Positions 10,301 through 16,408 of a DNA stretch of 28,170 nucleotides are shown one piece after another; within the stretch, counting starts at the first letter, position 1; each line of letters starts with the position of its first letter. This DNA comes from a virus: positions 10,740 through 38,909 of IMG/VR virus record IMGVR_UViG_3300023278_001976. One strand, given 5' to 3'. The notes below the pieces were generated by a model. It saw only the letters and a list, made by a program, of their open reading frames with translations. It ran no database searches and was not told the DNA's origin. The translations under genes and the position numbers were made by a program.

Positions 10301-13300
10301 GTGGATGCTACGCGAGAATCCCGGCATGACCGTGGATGAGGCCCAAGAGATTCTGGCTGCCTCGTACTACACCAGCGGGCGCGTGAAGCCTGTCCCGAAG
10401 GTTATCACGCCCTCTGATGCTGATGTGCTGGGCAAGTACTTCGAGCACCTGACGGGCTCCAATATCGATGATATCGAAGGCGTCAAGTCAGCCCTGAGTG
10501 CGCACGGTACGAAGCCCAACTTCGACAAGAAGTACCGCTTCAGCCAGCATCAGGAGCGAACGGGTGAGTGGTCGCCGCGCGCTGCTGCTGACGTGGATGA
10601 GACGCGGCCTGCGTGGAGTCTGGACGAAGAGAAGAAGTGGTTTATGGACCGCTATGGCGAGGCGCCTGCTTGGGTGACGGACGAGGCCATCACTAGTGGC
10701 AGGGCCTTCAAGACTCGCCAGTCGTACAATGAGACGATGGAGCGTGTTGGTAGTTATGATGAGCGGCAGCGCCTGCTGAAGTCGTTGGTGGAAGACGACC
10801 CGAAGAGTCTGGAGGACATCGCTCACGGCAACATCCAGAAGGGTATCAAGCCCGTGAAGGATAAGGCTCGTGAGCGCCTGTGGAACGTGCAGCGGTATGG
10901 CGACCGTGTGGGCAGGGTGGACCCGGATGGCACGGTACATATGACGGATATGCCGTGGCTGATGAACTCTGATGAACTGGCTGAGTTGGGCATGTCGAGT
11001 GTGGATGATGCTGGCGCGGTGTTCTTCAAGGCTGATGATGTGGCCGCGATGAAGAAGGCTATCGCGGACATCGTGGAGAAGCATGCCGATGATTTCGAGC
11101 GGGCGCTGAGCGTTCCCGATGATTCGTACAAACTTGTTCCCTCATCTGCCGTCCATGAGTACTCCTATCGGATGATGCTGGAACTGGGGTCCTCGCAACC
11201 GTGGCGCAAGGCGTACCAGTGGATGGACAACAACCATTTCTTGGCCGCGTGGTCAGCGGTCTGGACGGGCCTCATTACTGGTAACCCGGCGTGGATGGTG
11301 AGCAACTTCGTGGACAACCCCACCAAGGCGCTGTACTTTGCGTTTACTAACCCGTTCTCTCGTCAGGCGAGCAAGAGTTCGCATGAGGCTATTCGCTCTC
11401 TTGATGACTTGGGTATTAGTTCTACGGCGTACTTCGATGAGATTGCTGAGCGGGGTATCCGTACGCGGCTGAATCCCACCACGTCGTATGGTAAGGCGGA
11501 TGCCCTGCGTGGTCTTTGGGACCTTGCCACTCTGCGTCCTGTCTCCATGAAGGCTGTGTCGGAGCCTGAGATGTGGGCCAAGACGAAGTTGGCTCGGCGT
11601 ATCTACACTGGCCTAGAGGAAGAACTGACCCCCGGACTCCGGGCTATGGGGCTGAGTGACGAGAACGTTAAGTTGGCATTGCTCAAGGCGACGAAGGACA
11701 ACATCAACAGGATGTTCCCGATTCTGGAGAACGCGGGCTTCGCGCAGAAACTGCTGAACAAGATTCTCCCGTTTATCTCGTACAACGCGAAGAACAAGAT
11801 TCTCTGGATTACCGAGGTGATGGACCACCCGTGGATGATTTACGTGCTCGACCAAGCGAAGGGCGGGCTCATCGAGTACAACGAACGCAACTGGCGTGAA
11901 GACCATCCGGGTGAGCGGTTTATGCCTGAGCATCTCTTTAATCAGATTCGTATTCCGGGGACTGATATCCATATTGACCTTGGGATGTTCACTGACTTTG
12001 CCCGTGGCCGCTTCCCCTTGTGGGAGGCGCAGACCGTTGGCTCCATCCTCAATAATGGCGTCCGTCCACTGCCTTCGCAGGTGGCTTTCCTTGAGTCGGC
12101 TGGCTGGAATCTCTTCGGTGCCTTTGGACGGCAGCGTTGGGAGAAGGTGCTGAATGAGGATGGCACGTGGAGTGGTGAGGTCAAGCGGGTTACCGTGCCA
12201 CCGGGTACGCCGTGGGGCGATAGCGCCTTCGACCTGTGGAAAGACTTGGCGTGGCCCGCCAGTTTCATCGAGGCTGTTAACAAGGCTGCTCAGAATGATG
12301 AGAGGGGCCTTGCGGATGTCGTGCGGATTATCGGCTCGCTGGCTTCGTTCGGGGAGTTTGCTGAGCCTAGTCGTTACTTCTATGCCAATCAGCAGTATCA
12401 CTTGCTGTACGACTCAGACCCCGAGTTGGCCCGTGACTGGCTGAACGATAGTGAGGAAGGCAAGTTCCTCAAGTCTATGTGGGATGCGCAGTTCACGAAG
12501 CCTACCCATACGGCGGTGGACCCGGCTATCCTCACGATGCTGAATCTCGAAGGCCCGATGCCTAACCCGATGGACCCGAAGGTCATTCGTAAGGGTTGGT
12601 ACATGGACCAGAGCCCCGAGTACCGTGCCATGCTGGGTGACGGGTGGAACGAACTGTCGTGGGCTAAGGAATATTGGGACGAACAGTACGACTTGGCGAA
12701 GACCGATGCAGAGCGCGAGCGGCTTCAGTTGCTGCGCCGCACGTGGTACTCCGACTTCTACCATCGCAACCCGCATCTCTGGCAGTACATTGGCATGGGC
12801 ATGACCGAGGGCGAGTACATGGAGGAGGTGGCGAAGAACCAGATGGAGGACGAGGTGACTCGTTTCTACTCTGTGTTTGACTGGGACCTGAAGCCCGAGG
12901 GTGAGAAGGCAGGCGCCATATGGGAGAAGAACCGCGAAGAGTATCTTAAGAAGAACCCTGCGCTACTTAAGTACTTTGAGGAAGCGAAGAGTCAGTACGA
13001 CCAGAACCGCGATGATGTCAACGCGGCGTGGGACCAAGCGTTCGATAATCTGGAAGACATGAAGCACCTGCGCGACGAGGCGTGGGAGATTGACGACCCG
13101 CGAGCCGCTCAAGCCCTGACTGAGTTGGGGGACATCTTCGACAACTCCTTCAACTGGGAGTCGTTCGGGGTGGACGAGGATAGCAAGTCTGGCGTGAAGA
13201 TGGGCAAGGACTTGCTGGGGCTGTCCATCAAGAAGGTCCTTCGCGAGGGTGGCGACGTGAAGGACGCGTGGTACGGTCAGCGGATGCAGGCCGTGTCTGA

Positions 13301-14546
13301 GAAGGCTGGGGACGAGCGGGACCGCTGGTTCGGCATCATGGACAAGAACCCTGACCTCAAGAACATTTACTTCGAGAAGCACCCCGACAAGGCCGTGTCG
13401 TGGCATCGTGATAGGGAGTACGCCCAGTTCTGGGGTCGCTTCTCCCGACTGGCTGATAAGGGTAAGTGGGACGCGGCGTGGGACTCTTGGGCTGAGGCGC
13501 CTCAACGGGTGAAGGACCGTTACCGCCAAGAGAGCCCCGCGAAGTACCGTTCCTTCGTGCAGTCCTATCAGTACCAGAACTACATGGGCCGCTGGATGGC
13601 CTACTTCGACCGGGGCGATAAGGCCGGTGCCTTCGCCTACTTCGATAGCCTCCCCCAGTGGGTGAAGGACAAGTACTTCGCGAACCACCCCGGTAGCAAG
13701 ATGAACCGGGGACAGGGTTCTGCCTACGTCAGCAACCTCAATGCGGTGTTCGACCAGATTGATAAGGGCAATTGGGACGCTGCTGAGAAGTTGTGGAACG
13801 CCATGCCCGCGTGGATGCGCCGTCGTTACTATGCGAACAACCCTTCGTCCACCCTCTTCAATGGCAAGGCCAAGGGTGGCGGTATCTCTGACGCGAAGTA
13901 CAAGCAATACATCCGCCACATGAAGCAATGGGTAGACCTTCTGCGTGACGGCAAGGACAAGGAAGCCGACAAGTTCTTCAAGTCCATGCCCGAGTGGATG
14001 CAGGACTTCTATCTGAAGGCGCATCCCGACAAGGCGTTGCTCAAGGAAACCCTGAAGATGCAGTCGCTGCTTCAGGTGTACTTCGGTGCTAACAAGGCTA
14101 GCCAGCGTGCGATGTTGGAGAACAACCCGGCTCTTGCTCGGTGGCTGAATGCGAACGACACGAAGGCCGCTCGTATCAATGCCATCATGTTCGCCTACAG
14201 CAGACTCCCTGATGACCCGTGGTTGAAGCGTGTCTACCGTGAGAAGTACCCTGAAATCTTCTCGAAGGAAGCGAAGGGCGAGCAGACCAAGAAGAAGATT
14301 CAGGACATCCTCGATGACAACCCCGAGTTGCGTCCTCTCTGGCAGAAGTGGCTGGAGGATATCAACTATACGCTGTCCGAGGCTGAGAAGCACGCCCTGA
14401 AGCGCCCGAAGCAAGTCGAGGTGGACCACGAGTATCAGCGTAGGTCCAGCCATGCGGGCATGAGTGCTGCCGAGATTGGCGAGGATATCGATGAAATCGT
14501 TAAACACGAGGATACATCGACCATTAGAGACGCTCGTATCTCCTAA
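4323..14546 (+). CDS. Giant multidomain (polyvalent-type) probable virion protein
   Basis: A single uninterrupted 3407-residue protein lies between the portal and decoration genes. It starts at GTG 4323, two bases after the portal stop, with only a weak ribosome site. In order it shows: a Pro/Lys-rich N-terminus (1-60); a Lys/Ala/Arg coiled coil (about 78-160); a Gly-rich hydrophobic segment (about 643-668) and another with ILTDPTNVFPF (about 810-846); a second very basic coiled coil (about 1003-1156); an ADP-ribosyltransferase-like domain (about 1534-1722); a hydrophobic AWSAVWTGLITGNPAWMVSN region (about 2301-2332); and Trp/Asp-rich helical repeats (about 3032-3240). The ART module and the overall size resemble the phage 'polyvalent' proteins that enter cells with the DNA. 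Packaging in the capsid and ejection are inferred from position and architecture. No N4-type RNA polymerase, lysozyme or protease motif was recognised. The coding sequence looks intact. Confidence 0.85.
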   Translation: MPYGVTGTGHWEGSSSGIPYWVEDPVQPPAPPKPKRTTNKFGGPKGTKKDAQGRSPKQRRQAGRNTDSESVESKNSAVAANTQRKIDKRARAAAIAQKRAKVEAKQARRLAKIEKKVAKAEADAQALIDANNQKIAALNQQRVAAAKSGNVTAIRGIGKTIDSLLSQNAGYVAQGADAKVGLARTLANNTLQKDTAADGEPLTPEQKRRRKRRTRNAKDDIIEQSTIPSLAAVVHGEKRPGDFGFAKNIDRARADLEAYYAAHPEQYDTKILNKLSGYLAKHQKSVNDENEEAVAEGERLMAALKKSKPGSPAYNKVVNKIIKLKAKFDESNVAQQLDYLYGKDASSNIKGTKRKKPGGLIGRYVKSQDAMYDSAQQSQNNQMFGPGLGGIIRGARAKGRAAVLISDAEKTAHMIEDPAFPGGKRMQTTEERLIEMYAERGDALTEEQALAQGQAELIDYRNRGLEWMNDPVMKHIVPLLVENDINTNLDLTGDFDEVVLEKNIIAPGVSAAQDEFKADPSNYEPAGVALGIYNYDQYGRDSEGEYFILNDGTIVRPGDRMPEGHEEPRWKHGPDQSKALWDRVDFFDLAHSDDLFAVPLSVQQEKDAALKLKKGLQDIEDQVRAEFRVQDPGFIGDLQSAHVVGPIVDFFGGIGGFWLGAADLLAPGDIGVGFSNDIIQGEHVSSILTEKMWDPEAGEAGEEVLKFGPNQGWKQVEEMPSGVGWTHNVLDFLFDTQTTAVGRTAADGSQEGVITWVYNVGFGNIEITSVQSVEAIEREEEMREANLEGLKSGDFGLYGRLAGTNQAVQLGGAAGGINFAIEILTDPTNVFPFAAVSKGGLRAVKAGVKAGRNIDGSLASLANVVDAMRGAGRIDPATVELANIRKFLDDVAPNASPDEATEAFVRAIHNMNQNLKGDSAINDLGKQLDHALGLSAKGYDAGQIRAFAAEQFEAVIKNRGWIIHSQADAIALQLDAAAAEVAFAAANNAATIQRIGIRNQKIIDDLSRIGEQARRKVSPVRAGQEAFEREALKLADEIPLNKLEAMAVEDGLSKSRKALLERARDLSRERAGIKAGAVTKEGAKGRVILDESAFKGAKRVSKAEAARVRKAEVDALAVRNQKARAARLAKRRAAEADAARVRKSQAPAEGIRAPRVKSAQQSLPAGYIDQANPAWAQKSGGPRFWDESLAAGRAGGRTIEQNGSEALNFVESVVERFGKWTHSVPARKAMTNRGVARVFKDPKALNGSEGRALYAAYIRNAPGFPPNGRLNRAGDTITDLDTGEIIKLADTDAPSFDDFTRMWAERGRKGAASVYGPEIAGAYEDALALGRIGAESAYERTVQFTLRMQFNPNAGADEALRYLDDMAAFGEDAKVFVRGFFADEINAFHAQVGEAVTRLGPGAEDLFDASIGRLALRIDGPPQNLAGRVVDVGPAVRKADDLLGAREVNVEAMVNRVITNPEDLANTQALAHLLVIANLTGDQWDAAAKAARAFGKASHSSKTGKAARALREQMSKEMEAVGYKAGPRQKAPAVSLHGPEIVDDVVAQDFILYTGGRKGLQGAGDAKETTLGRGIYLTDETSAAGYAKRRARPLAQGGDEGEVRQMVAPAGRYLDSRTQPLPQPILDEWVTYLRTVMADESRGWAVQARAASTLENFAEASKKPLSRDLVEGFDADFTKMLQKRGYVGLLAKEGGEGADVGTHLSALVFDSKSVRQTESSFIPDAQRIASQQHAAFLNEMGQSETQWLQAQLRRNTGRINNSKTVKQERAWLLQQNDELRLAIDDIKIRKEGGTYKPPRATQEQAMNGAENVREKVKGVIPPKVHAFFARTLEQAKVELARSIRVSVKNSTVRGARNAELDEFMSWFPIAKYADLNDRVGRAIQKVQGKRESSLNLRRPPGDELPDEILRTLSDEHPLILKAKVDELAAFARENNLQEIPVEMYDRLRTLIQPQQSRYNRTQVLIKAADGQSDEAYLAMRRVATDQDAVDNIAWMLRENPGMTVDEAQEILAASYYTSGRVKPVPKVITPSDADVLGKYFEHLTGSNIDDIEGVKSALSAHGTKPNFDKKYRFSQHQERTGEWSPRAAADVDETRPAWSLDEEKKWFMDRYGEAPAWVTDEAITSGRAFKTRQSYNETMERVGSYDERQRLLKSLVEDDPKSLEDIAHGNIQKGIKPVKDKARERLWNVQRYGDRVGRVDPDGTVHMTDMPWLMNSDELAELGMSSVDDAGAVFFKADDVAAMKKAIADIVEKHADDFERALSVPDDSYKLVPSSAVHEYSYRMMLELGSSQPWRKAYQWMDNNHFLAAWSAVWTGLITGNPAWMVSNFVDNPTKALYFAFTNPFSRQASKSSHEAIRSLDDLGISSTAYFDEIAERGIRTRLNPTTSYGKADALRGLWDLATLRPVSMKAVSEPEMWAKTKLARRIYTGLEEELTPGLRAMGLSDENVKLALLKATKDNINRMFPILENAGFAQKLLNKILPFISYNAKNKILWITEVMDHPWMIYVLDQAKGGLIEYNERNWREDHPGERFMPEHLFNQIRIPGTDIHIDLGMFTDFARGRFPLWEAQTVGSILNNGVRPLPSQVAFLESAGWNLFGAFGRQRWEKVLNEDGTWSGEVKRVTVPPGTPWGDSAFDLWKDLAWPASFIEAVNKAAQNDERGLADVVRIIGSLASFGEFAEPSRYFYANQQYHLLYDSDPELARDWLNDSEEGKFLKSMWDAQFTKPTHTAVDPAILTMLNLEGPMPNPMDPKVIRKGWYMDQSPEYRAMLGDGWNELSWAKEYWDEQYDLAKTDAERERLQLLRRTWYSDFYHRNPHLWQYIGMGMTEGEYMEEVAKNQMEDEVTRFYSVFDWDLKPEGEKAGAIWEKNREEYLKKNPALLKYFEEAKSQYDQNRDDVNAAWDQAFDNLEDMKHLRDEAWEIDDPRAAQALTELGDIFDNSFNWESFGVDEDSKSGVKMGKDLLGLSIKKVLREGGDVKDAWYGQRMQAVSEKAGDERDRWFGIMDKNPDLKNIYFEKHPDKAVSWHRDREYAQFWGRFSRLADKGKWDAAWDSWAEAPQRVKDRYRQESPAKYRSFVQSYQYQNYMGRWMAYFDRGDKAGAFAYFDSLPQWVKDKYFANHPGSKMNRGQGSAYVSNLNAVFDQIDKGNWDAAEKLWNAMPAWMRRRYYANNPSSTLFNGKAKGGGISDAKYKQYIRHMKQWVDLLRDGKDKEADKFFKSMPEWMQDFYLKAHPDKALLKETLKMQSLLQVYFGANKASQRAMLENNPALARWLNANDTKAARINAIMFAYSRLPDDPWLKRVYREKYPEIFSKEAKGEQTKKKIQDILDDNPELRPLWQKWLEDINYTLSEAEKHALKRPKQVEVDHEYQRRSSHAGMSAAEIGEDIDEIVKHEDTSTIRDARIS
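8922..9491 (+). other. Embedded ADP-ribosyltransferase-like domain (ART-PolyVal type)
   Basis: This is a domain inside the giant gene, residues about 1534-1723. LYTGGRKGL (Tyr1553, Gly1555) followed by LGRGIYLTDETSAAGYAK (Gly1572, Tyr1576, Thr1578) matches the pattern seen in phage ART-PolyVal domains, where a His/Tyr-Thr-Gly strand is followed by G-x-GIY-(L/F)-T and a helix starting with Ala. The end (SALVFDSKSVRQTESSFIPD) resembles the closing strand of that family, 'lVFd...iR'. ARTs transfer ADP-ribose from NAD to a target. I did not identify the catalytic acidic residue with certainty, so activity is not assured. G+C by hand count is about 52% over 8941-9480, against 62% in three sampled flanking lines. 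Confidence 0.65.
13416..14040 (+). repeat. Protein-level tandem repeats at the C-terminus of the giant protein
   Basis: At least four units begin near residues 3032, 3086, 3135 and 3194, with a period of 49-59 residues. The shared pattern is an N-terminal helix with aromatics, then D-(K/R)-G-(x)-(W/K)-(D/A)-A, a second helix ending in (S/A)-(M/L)-P-x-W-(V/M), then (K/R)-x-x-Y-x-x-x-x-P. Clear examples are SLPQWVKDKYFANHP, AMPAWMRRRYYANNP and SMPEWMQDFYLKAHP. Weaker related units occur just before (KNPDLKNIYFEKHP) and after (LENNPALARWL). The repeats are degenerate in DNA, so they are old rather than recently duplicated. I do not recognise a named repeat family; a helical-pair solenoid is inferred. 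Confidence 0.6.
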
Positions 14547-14549
14547 GGC

Positions 14550-14578
14550 TTGACAAGTCGCTTCAATACACCTATTAT
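14550..14578 (+). promoter_or_regulatory. Sigma70-type promoter
   Basis: TTGACA at 14550-14555 and TATTAT at 14573-14578 are separated by exactly 17 bases: a perfect -35 and a five-of-six -10 at optimal spacing. It lies in the 77-base gap after the giant gene and before the first decoration gene, where it could supply abundant mRNA for the coat proteins independently of the very long upstream transcript. Confidence 0.7.
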
Positions 14579-14623
14579 AGTCAAGACGCTGGCAGACTGC
14601 CTGCGCAATAACAAAGGTGCAAA

Positions 14624-15148
14624 ATGGCACGAATTAATACGGTAGACCGCCGTAACCCGACGCTGGGCGCTGGGGCCGTTCGTATCGTGGGTGGCGCGTT
14701 CGTGGAGTCTGATGGCTCTGCTGCGGGTACCTATAACCTTGATGTGTTCATTCCAGCGTATGCTGTTATCCTTGACGTGATTTGCTTCACGAACGTTGTG
14801 TTCGGTGCGGGCACATCTGCTGTCTTGGATGTCGGTACGTGGTCTGTCGATTCAGGTGTTATTGATACGGTTATTGACGTGGACGACATCTTCGATGCTG
14901 TCAACGTTAAGGCTACAGACCTCGTGCATGGCGAGTCTATTTCCCTGAACTTCGCAGGCGGCAAGCATGGCAACATGGCTGGCGTCGTGGCGACTCAGGA
15001 TGCGATGATTGACCAAGTGGACATCGTTGACCGCTTCGTCAAGTTCCAGTTGGTGACGGTTGGTACTGTTGCTACTACGGGTCGCGTGTATACGTACATC
15101 GTGTACGGTGTTCCTGAGATGGACCCCGTTACATTCACCGCCACTTAA
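14624..15148 (+). CDS. Probable capsid decoration / structural protein
   Basis: A 174-residue protein, almost entirely beta-strand in character, rich in Val, Asp, Gly and Thr with very few Lys or Glu. The N-terminus (TVDRRNPTLGAGAVRIVGGAF) leads into alternating hydrophobic strands. AAAGGTG lies 5 bases before ATG 14624, and the gene is the first after the strong promoter at 14550. Position between portal/giant and scaffold/capsid, together with its own promoter, suggests a high-copy head protein. No named family is recognised with certainty; a beta-sandwich decoration protein is the best inference. Followed 15 bases later by the head-fibre-like gene. Confidence 0.6.
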   Translation: MARINTVDRRNPTLGAGAVRIVGGAFVESDGSAAGTYNLDVFIPAYAVILDVICFTNVVFGAGTSAVLDVGTWSVDSGVIDTVIDVDDIFDAVNVKATDLVHGESISLNFAGGKHGNMAGVVATQDAMIDQVDIVDRFVKFQLVTVGTVATTGRVYTYIVYGVPEMDPVTFTAT

Positions 15149-15163
15149 GACTAGGAGGGAAAC

Positions 15164-15745
15164 ATGGCATACGGAAATACGTCAAACATTCCTTCTACGA
15201 TGCAGAGTACGCCTTCGGGTGTTACTGCTTCGGCTGGTGAACTCAATGACCTCGATGGGGTCACGGACGGTACGGTCACGGCCAGCAAGGCTGTGGTCGT
15301 AGATGCAAGCAAGGACGTTACGGCCTTTGGTAGTTTGACTGCTGCCACGGTGGTTGCTACTGCTGGTGCTACTATTGCAGACTTGACGGCTTCTACGTAT
15401 GCGCCTGTGGCGCGTACGGCGACCTCTGATGGTCTGACTACGGGCACTATCGCGGATTCCGGTTCGCTTCAGGTAGTCGCGGTCACTTCGGCTGGTGCTA
15501 ACAACATCATTGTCCTCCCGACTCCAACGCCGGGTACGATTGTGGTCTTGTATGTTGGCGCGAATGGCTTTGAACTTCGCTCGGATACCCCTGCTTCTGT
15601 CGCTATCAGCGGCGGAACTGGAGCCTCTGTGGAGTCAGCGATTCCGGCAGACAGTCTTGCTGTCTTGGTTTGCATTTCAGCGACCAAGTGGCTTGGCTTC
15701 GATATCACAACGACTACGCTCGCTGCGATTGAGGCGGCTGCCTAA
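15164..15745 (+). CDS. Probable head-fibre / decoration protein
   Basis: A 193-residue protein with an excellent AGGAGGG ribosome site about 5 bases before ATG 15164. The N-terminal third carries the motif VTASAGELNDLDGVTDGTV followed by ASKAVVVDASKDVTAFGSL, which recurs in phage head fibres and tail-fibre shafts as a trimeric beta-structured stalk. The rest is Ala/Thr/Val/Gly-rich beta sequence with a compact C-terminal domain containing GTIVVLYVGANGFELRS and ATKWLGFDI. It probably trimerises and projects from the capsid surface. The motif is seen directly. The location on the head rather than the tail is inferred from neighbours. Its stop overlaps the next ATG (TAATG). Confidence 0.65.
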   Translation: MAYGNTSNIPSTMQSTPSGVTASAGELNDLDGVTDGTVTASKAVVVDASKDVTAFGSLTAATVVATAGATIADLTASTYAPVARTATSDGLTTGTIADSGSLQVVAVTSAGANNIIVLPTPTPGTIVVLYVGANGFELRSDTPASVAISGGTGASVESAIPADSLAVLVCISATKWLGFDITTTTLAAIEAAA

Positions 15746-16119
15746 TGACCTCCCGTATCAAGTCTGGTACTCTGTACGACAGTGAAGCGCGTACGACCCT
15801 CCAGACCGGAGCGGTCATTACGAATGACTGGGGGGCTAACGCCCTCCATGTCTACATCGATTGGACGGTTGAGGTGGCTACGGCCACCCTAACCTTCACC
15901 ATTCAGGGTCGTACTGGCCCTGAGGGTCCGTGGTACACGGTGCTTGCTAGTGCTGCGCTCACGGCAGTTGGAGATGTTCACCTTCGGGTAGACCCTCGCC
16001 TTACGGCGTCGGCCAACCTGATTGCGAAGGACAATGTTCCCAGCGAGTTCCGGGTTAACGTGGCTGTTGGTGACGCCGATAGCACGACCTATTCGGTCAC
16101 ATACGCCCTTCTCGCCTAA
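15745..16119 (+). CDS. Small beta-rich structural protein
   Basis: A 124-residue protein translationally coupled to the preceding gene through a TAATG overlap. The sequence alternates hydrophobic strands and turns (ATLTFTIQGRTGPEGPWYTV, EFRVNVAVGDADSTTYSVTY), the style of a single Ig-like or jelly-roll beta-sandwich, as in small capsid decoration or fibre-capping proteins. It is the last gene of the promoter-terminator unit at 14550-16185. No enzymatic motif is seen. The exact family is not recognised; a head decoration role is inferred from the operon. Confidence 0.6.
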   Translation: MTSRIKSGTLYDSEARTTLQTGAVITNDWGANALHVYIDWTVEVATATLTFTIQGRTGPEGPWYTVLASAALTAVGDVHLRVDPRLTASANLIAKDNVPSEFRVNVAVGDADSTTYSVTYALLA

Positions 16120-16125
16120 ATACAG

Positions 16126-16148
16126 CCCCTGCGGTTTCGCCCGTAGGG
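16126..16148 (+). other. Hairpin just after the decoration operon
   Basis: Arms 16127-16134 (CCCTGCGG) and 16141-16148 (CCGTAGGG) pair over 8 positions with one G-U, around a 6-base loop. It begins eight bases after the stop codon and lies directly before the stronger terminator hairpin. It may slow polymerase or protect the mRNA 3' end. Confidence 0.45.
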
Positions 16149-16153
16149 TAAAA

Positions 16154-16185
16154 GGCCCCTAGATTAGAGTCTAGGGGTCTTTTCT
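16154..16185 (+). terminator. Rho-independent terminator
   Basis: CCCCTAGA (16156-16163) pairs perfectly with TCTAGGGG (16170-16177) around a 6-base loop, extended by two outer pairs (one of them G-T), and is followed by TCTTTTCTT. It closes the decoration-protein transcription unit and separates it from the scaffold/capsid unit. Confidence 0.85.
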
Positions 16186-16187
16186 TG

Positions 16188-16211
16188 TGTCTAAGACTAG
16201 ACAACTGTCTA
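16188..16211 (+). repeat. Three alternating TGTCTA half-sites (possible operator)
   Basis: TGTCTA at 16188-16193, its reverse complement TAGACA at 16198-16203, and TGTCTA again at 16206-16211. The outer two can each pair with the middle one, giving two mutually exclusive small inverted repeats with 4-base and 2-base centres. They lie just after the terminator and before the leader of the scaffold/capsid genes, the expected place for an operator or a switch in RNA structure. Confidence 0.4.
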
Positions 16212-16227
16212 TACGATGTACTAACAT
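16198..16227 (+). promoter_or_regulatory. Weak candidate promoter for scaffold/capsid genes
   Basis: TAGACA (16198-16203) and TAACAT (16222-16227) with an 18-base spacer. The match to sigma70 is moderate. The argument is mainly positional: a terminator lies just upstream and the highly expressed capsid gene lies downstream, so some promoter is expected here. It overlaps the TGTCTA half-sites. Confidence 0.3.
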
Positions 16228-16239
16228 AGTGTTTGTAAC

Positions 16240-16408
16240 GGCGTATAGCCTTCATACGGGACGAGAGGTGATGTCCAAACCCGGAGAGATTCGCGGCGCG
16301 GGCACCTGCTAGTACAGCACCGGAGGGGAACCTTCGCGCTGACTGCGTACCAGCCCCGGCCAATCGAACCGGCGAGGAAATCCCCGCTGGGCAACAGTGG
16401 AGTTTGGA
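16240..16408 (+). other. Structured 5' leader of the scaffold gene (possible ncRNA element)
   Basis: This G+C-rich gap carries no convincing ORF. Potential helices are CGTAT/ATACG (16242-16246/16254-16258), TGCT/AGCA (16307-16310/16316-16319), and an outer CCAGC/GCTGG stem (16350-16354/16386-16390). The outer stem encloses CCGG/CCGG (16356-16359/16369-16372) and a GCGAGG/CCCCGC hairpin (16372-16377/16382-16387) that competes with part of it. The ribosome site GGAG (16399-16402) follows within 9 bases, so folding could affect translation of the scaffold. No known riboswitch or ribozyme was matched. Confidence 0.35.

Noticed and set aside
4323-14546. Giant protein as an N4-type virion RNA polymerase.
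   Set aside because: Size and virion context fit, but I could not find the T7-family motifs; a stretch around RGRKGAASVYG superficially resembles motif B but has the wrong Lys-to-Tyr-Gly spacing.
16271-16312. 13-codon ORF (ATG 16271 to TAG 16312) as a leader peptide.
   Set aside because: The AGAGG is only two bases from the ATG, and there is no run of regulatory codons; too short to support.
16356-16372. Minus-strand GGTTCGATT looks like a tRNA T-loop.
   Set aside because: The flanking CCGG arms give a 9-base loop instead of 7, and no acceptor, D or anticodon arms could be found around it.
16380-16400. GCTGGGCAAC resembles the P1.1-J1.1/4 segment of HDV-like self-cleaving ribozymes.
   Set aside because: No perfect 7-bp P1 partner was found upstream (best candidates had one mismatch), the segment preceding it folds as a local hairpin rather than P3/L3, and no P4 hairpin with the catalytic C-containing J4/2 follows.
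16397-16408. GTG 16397 as the scaffold start.
   Set aside because: It would place GGAG 16399-16402 inside the coding sequence; ATG 16409 is at the right distance from it.
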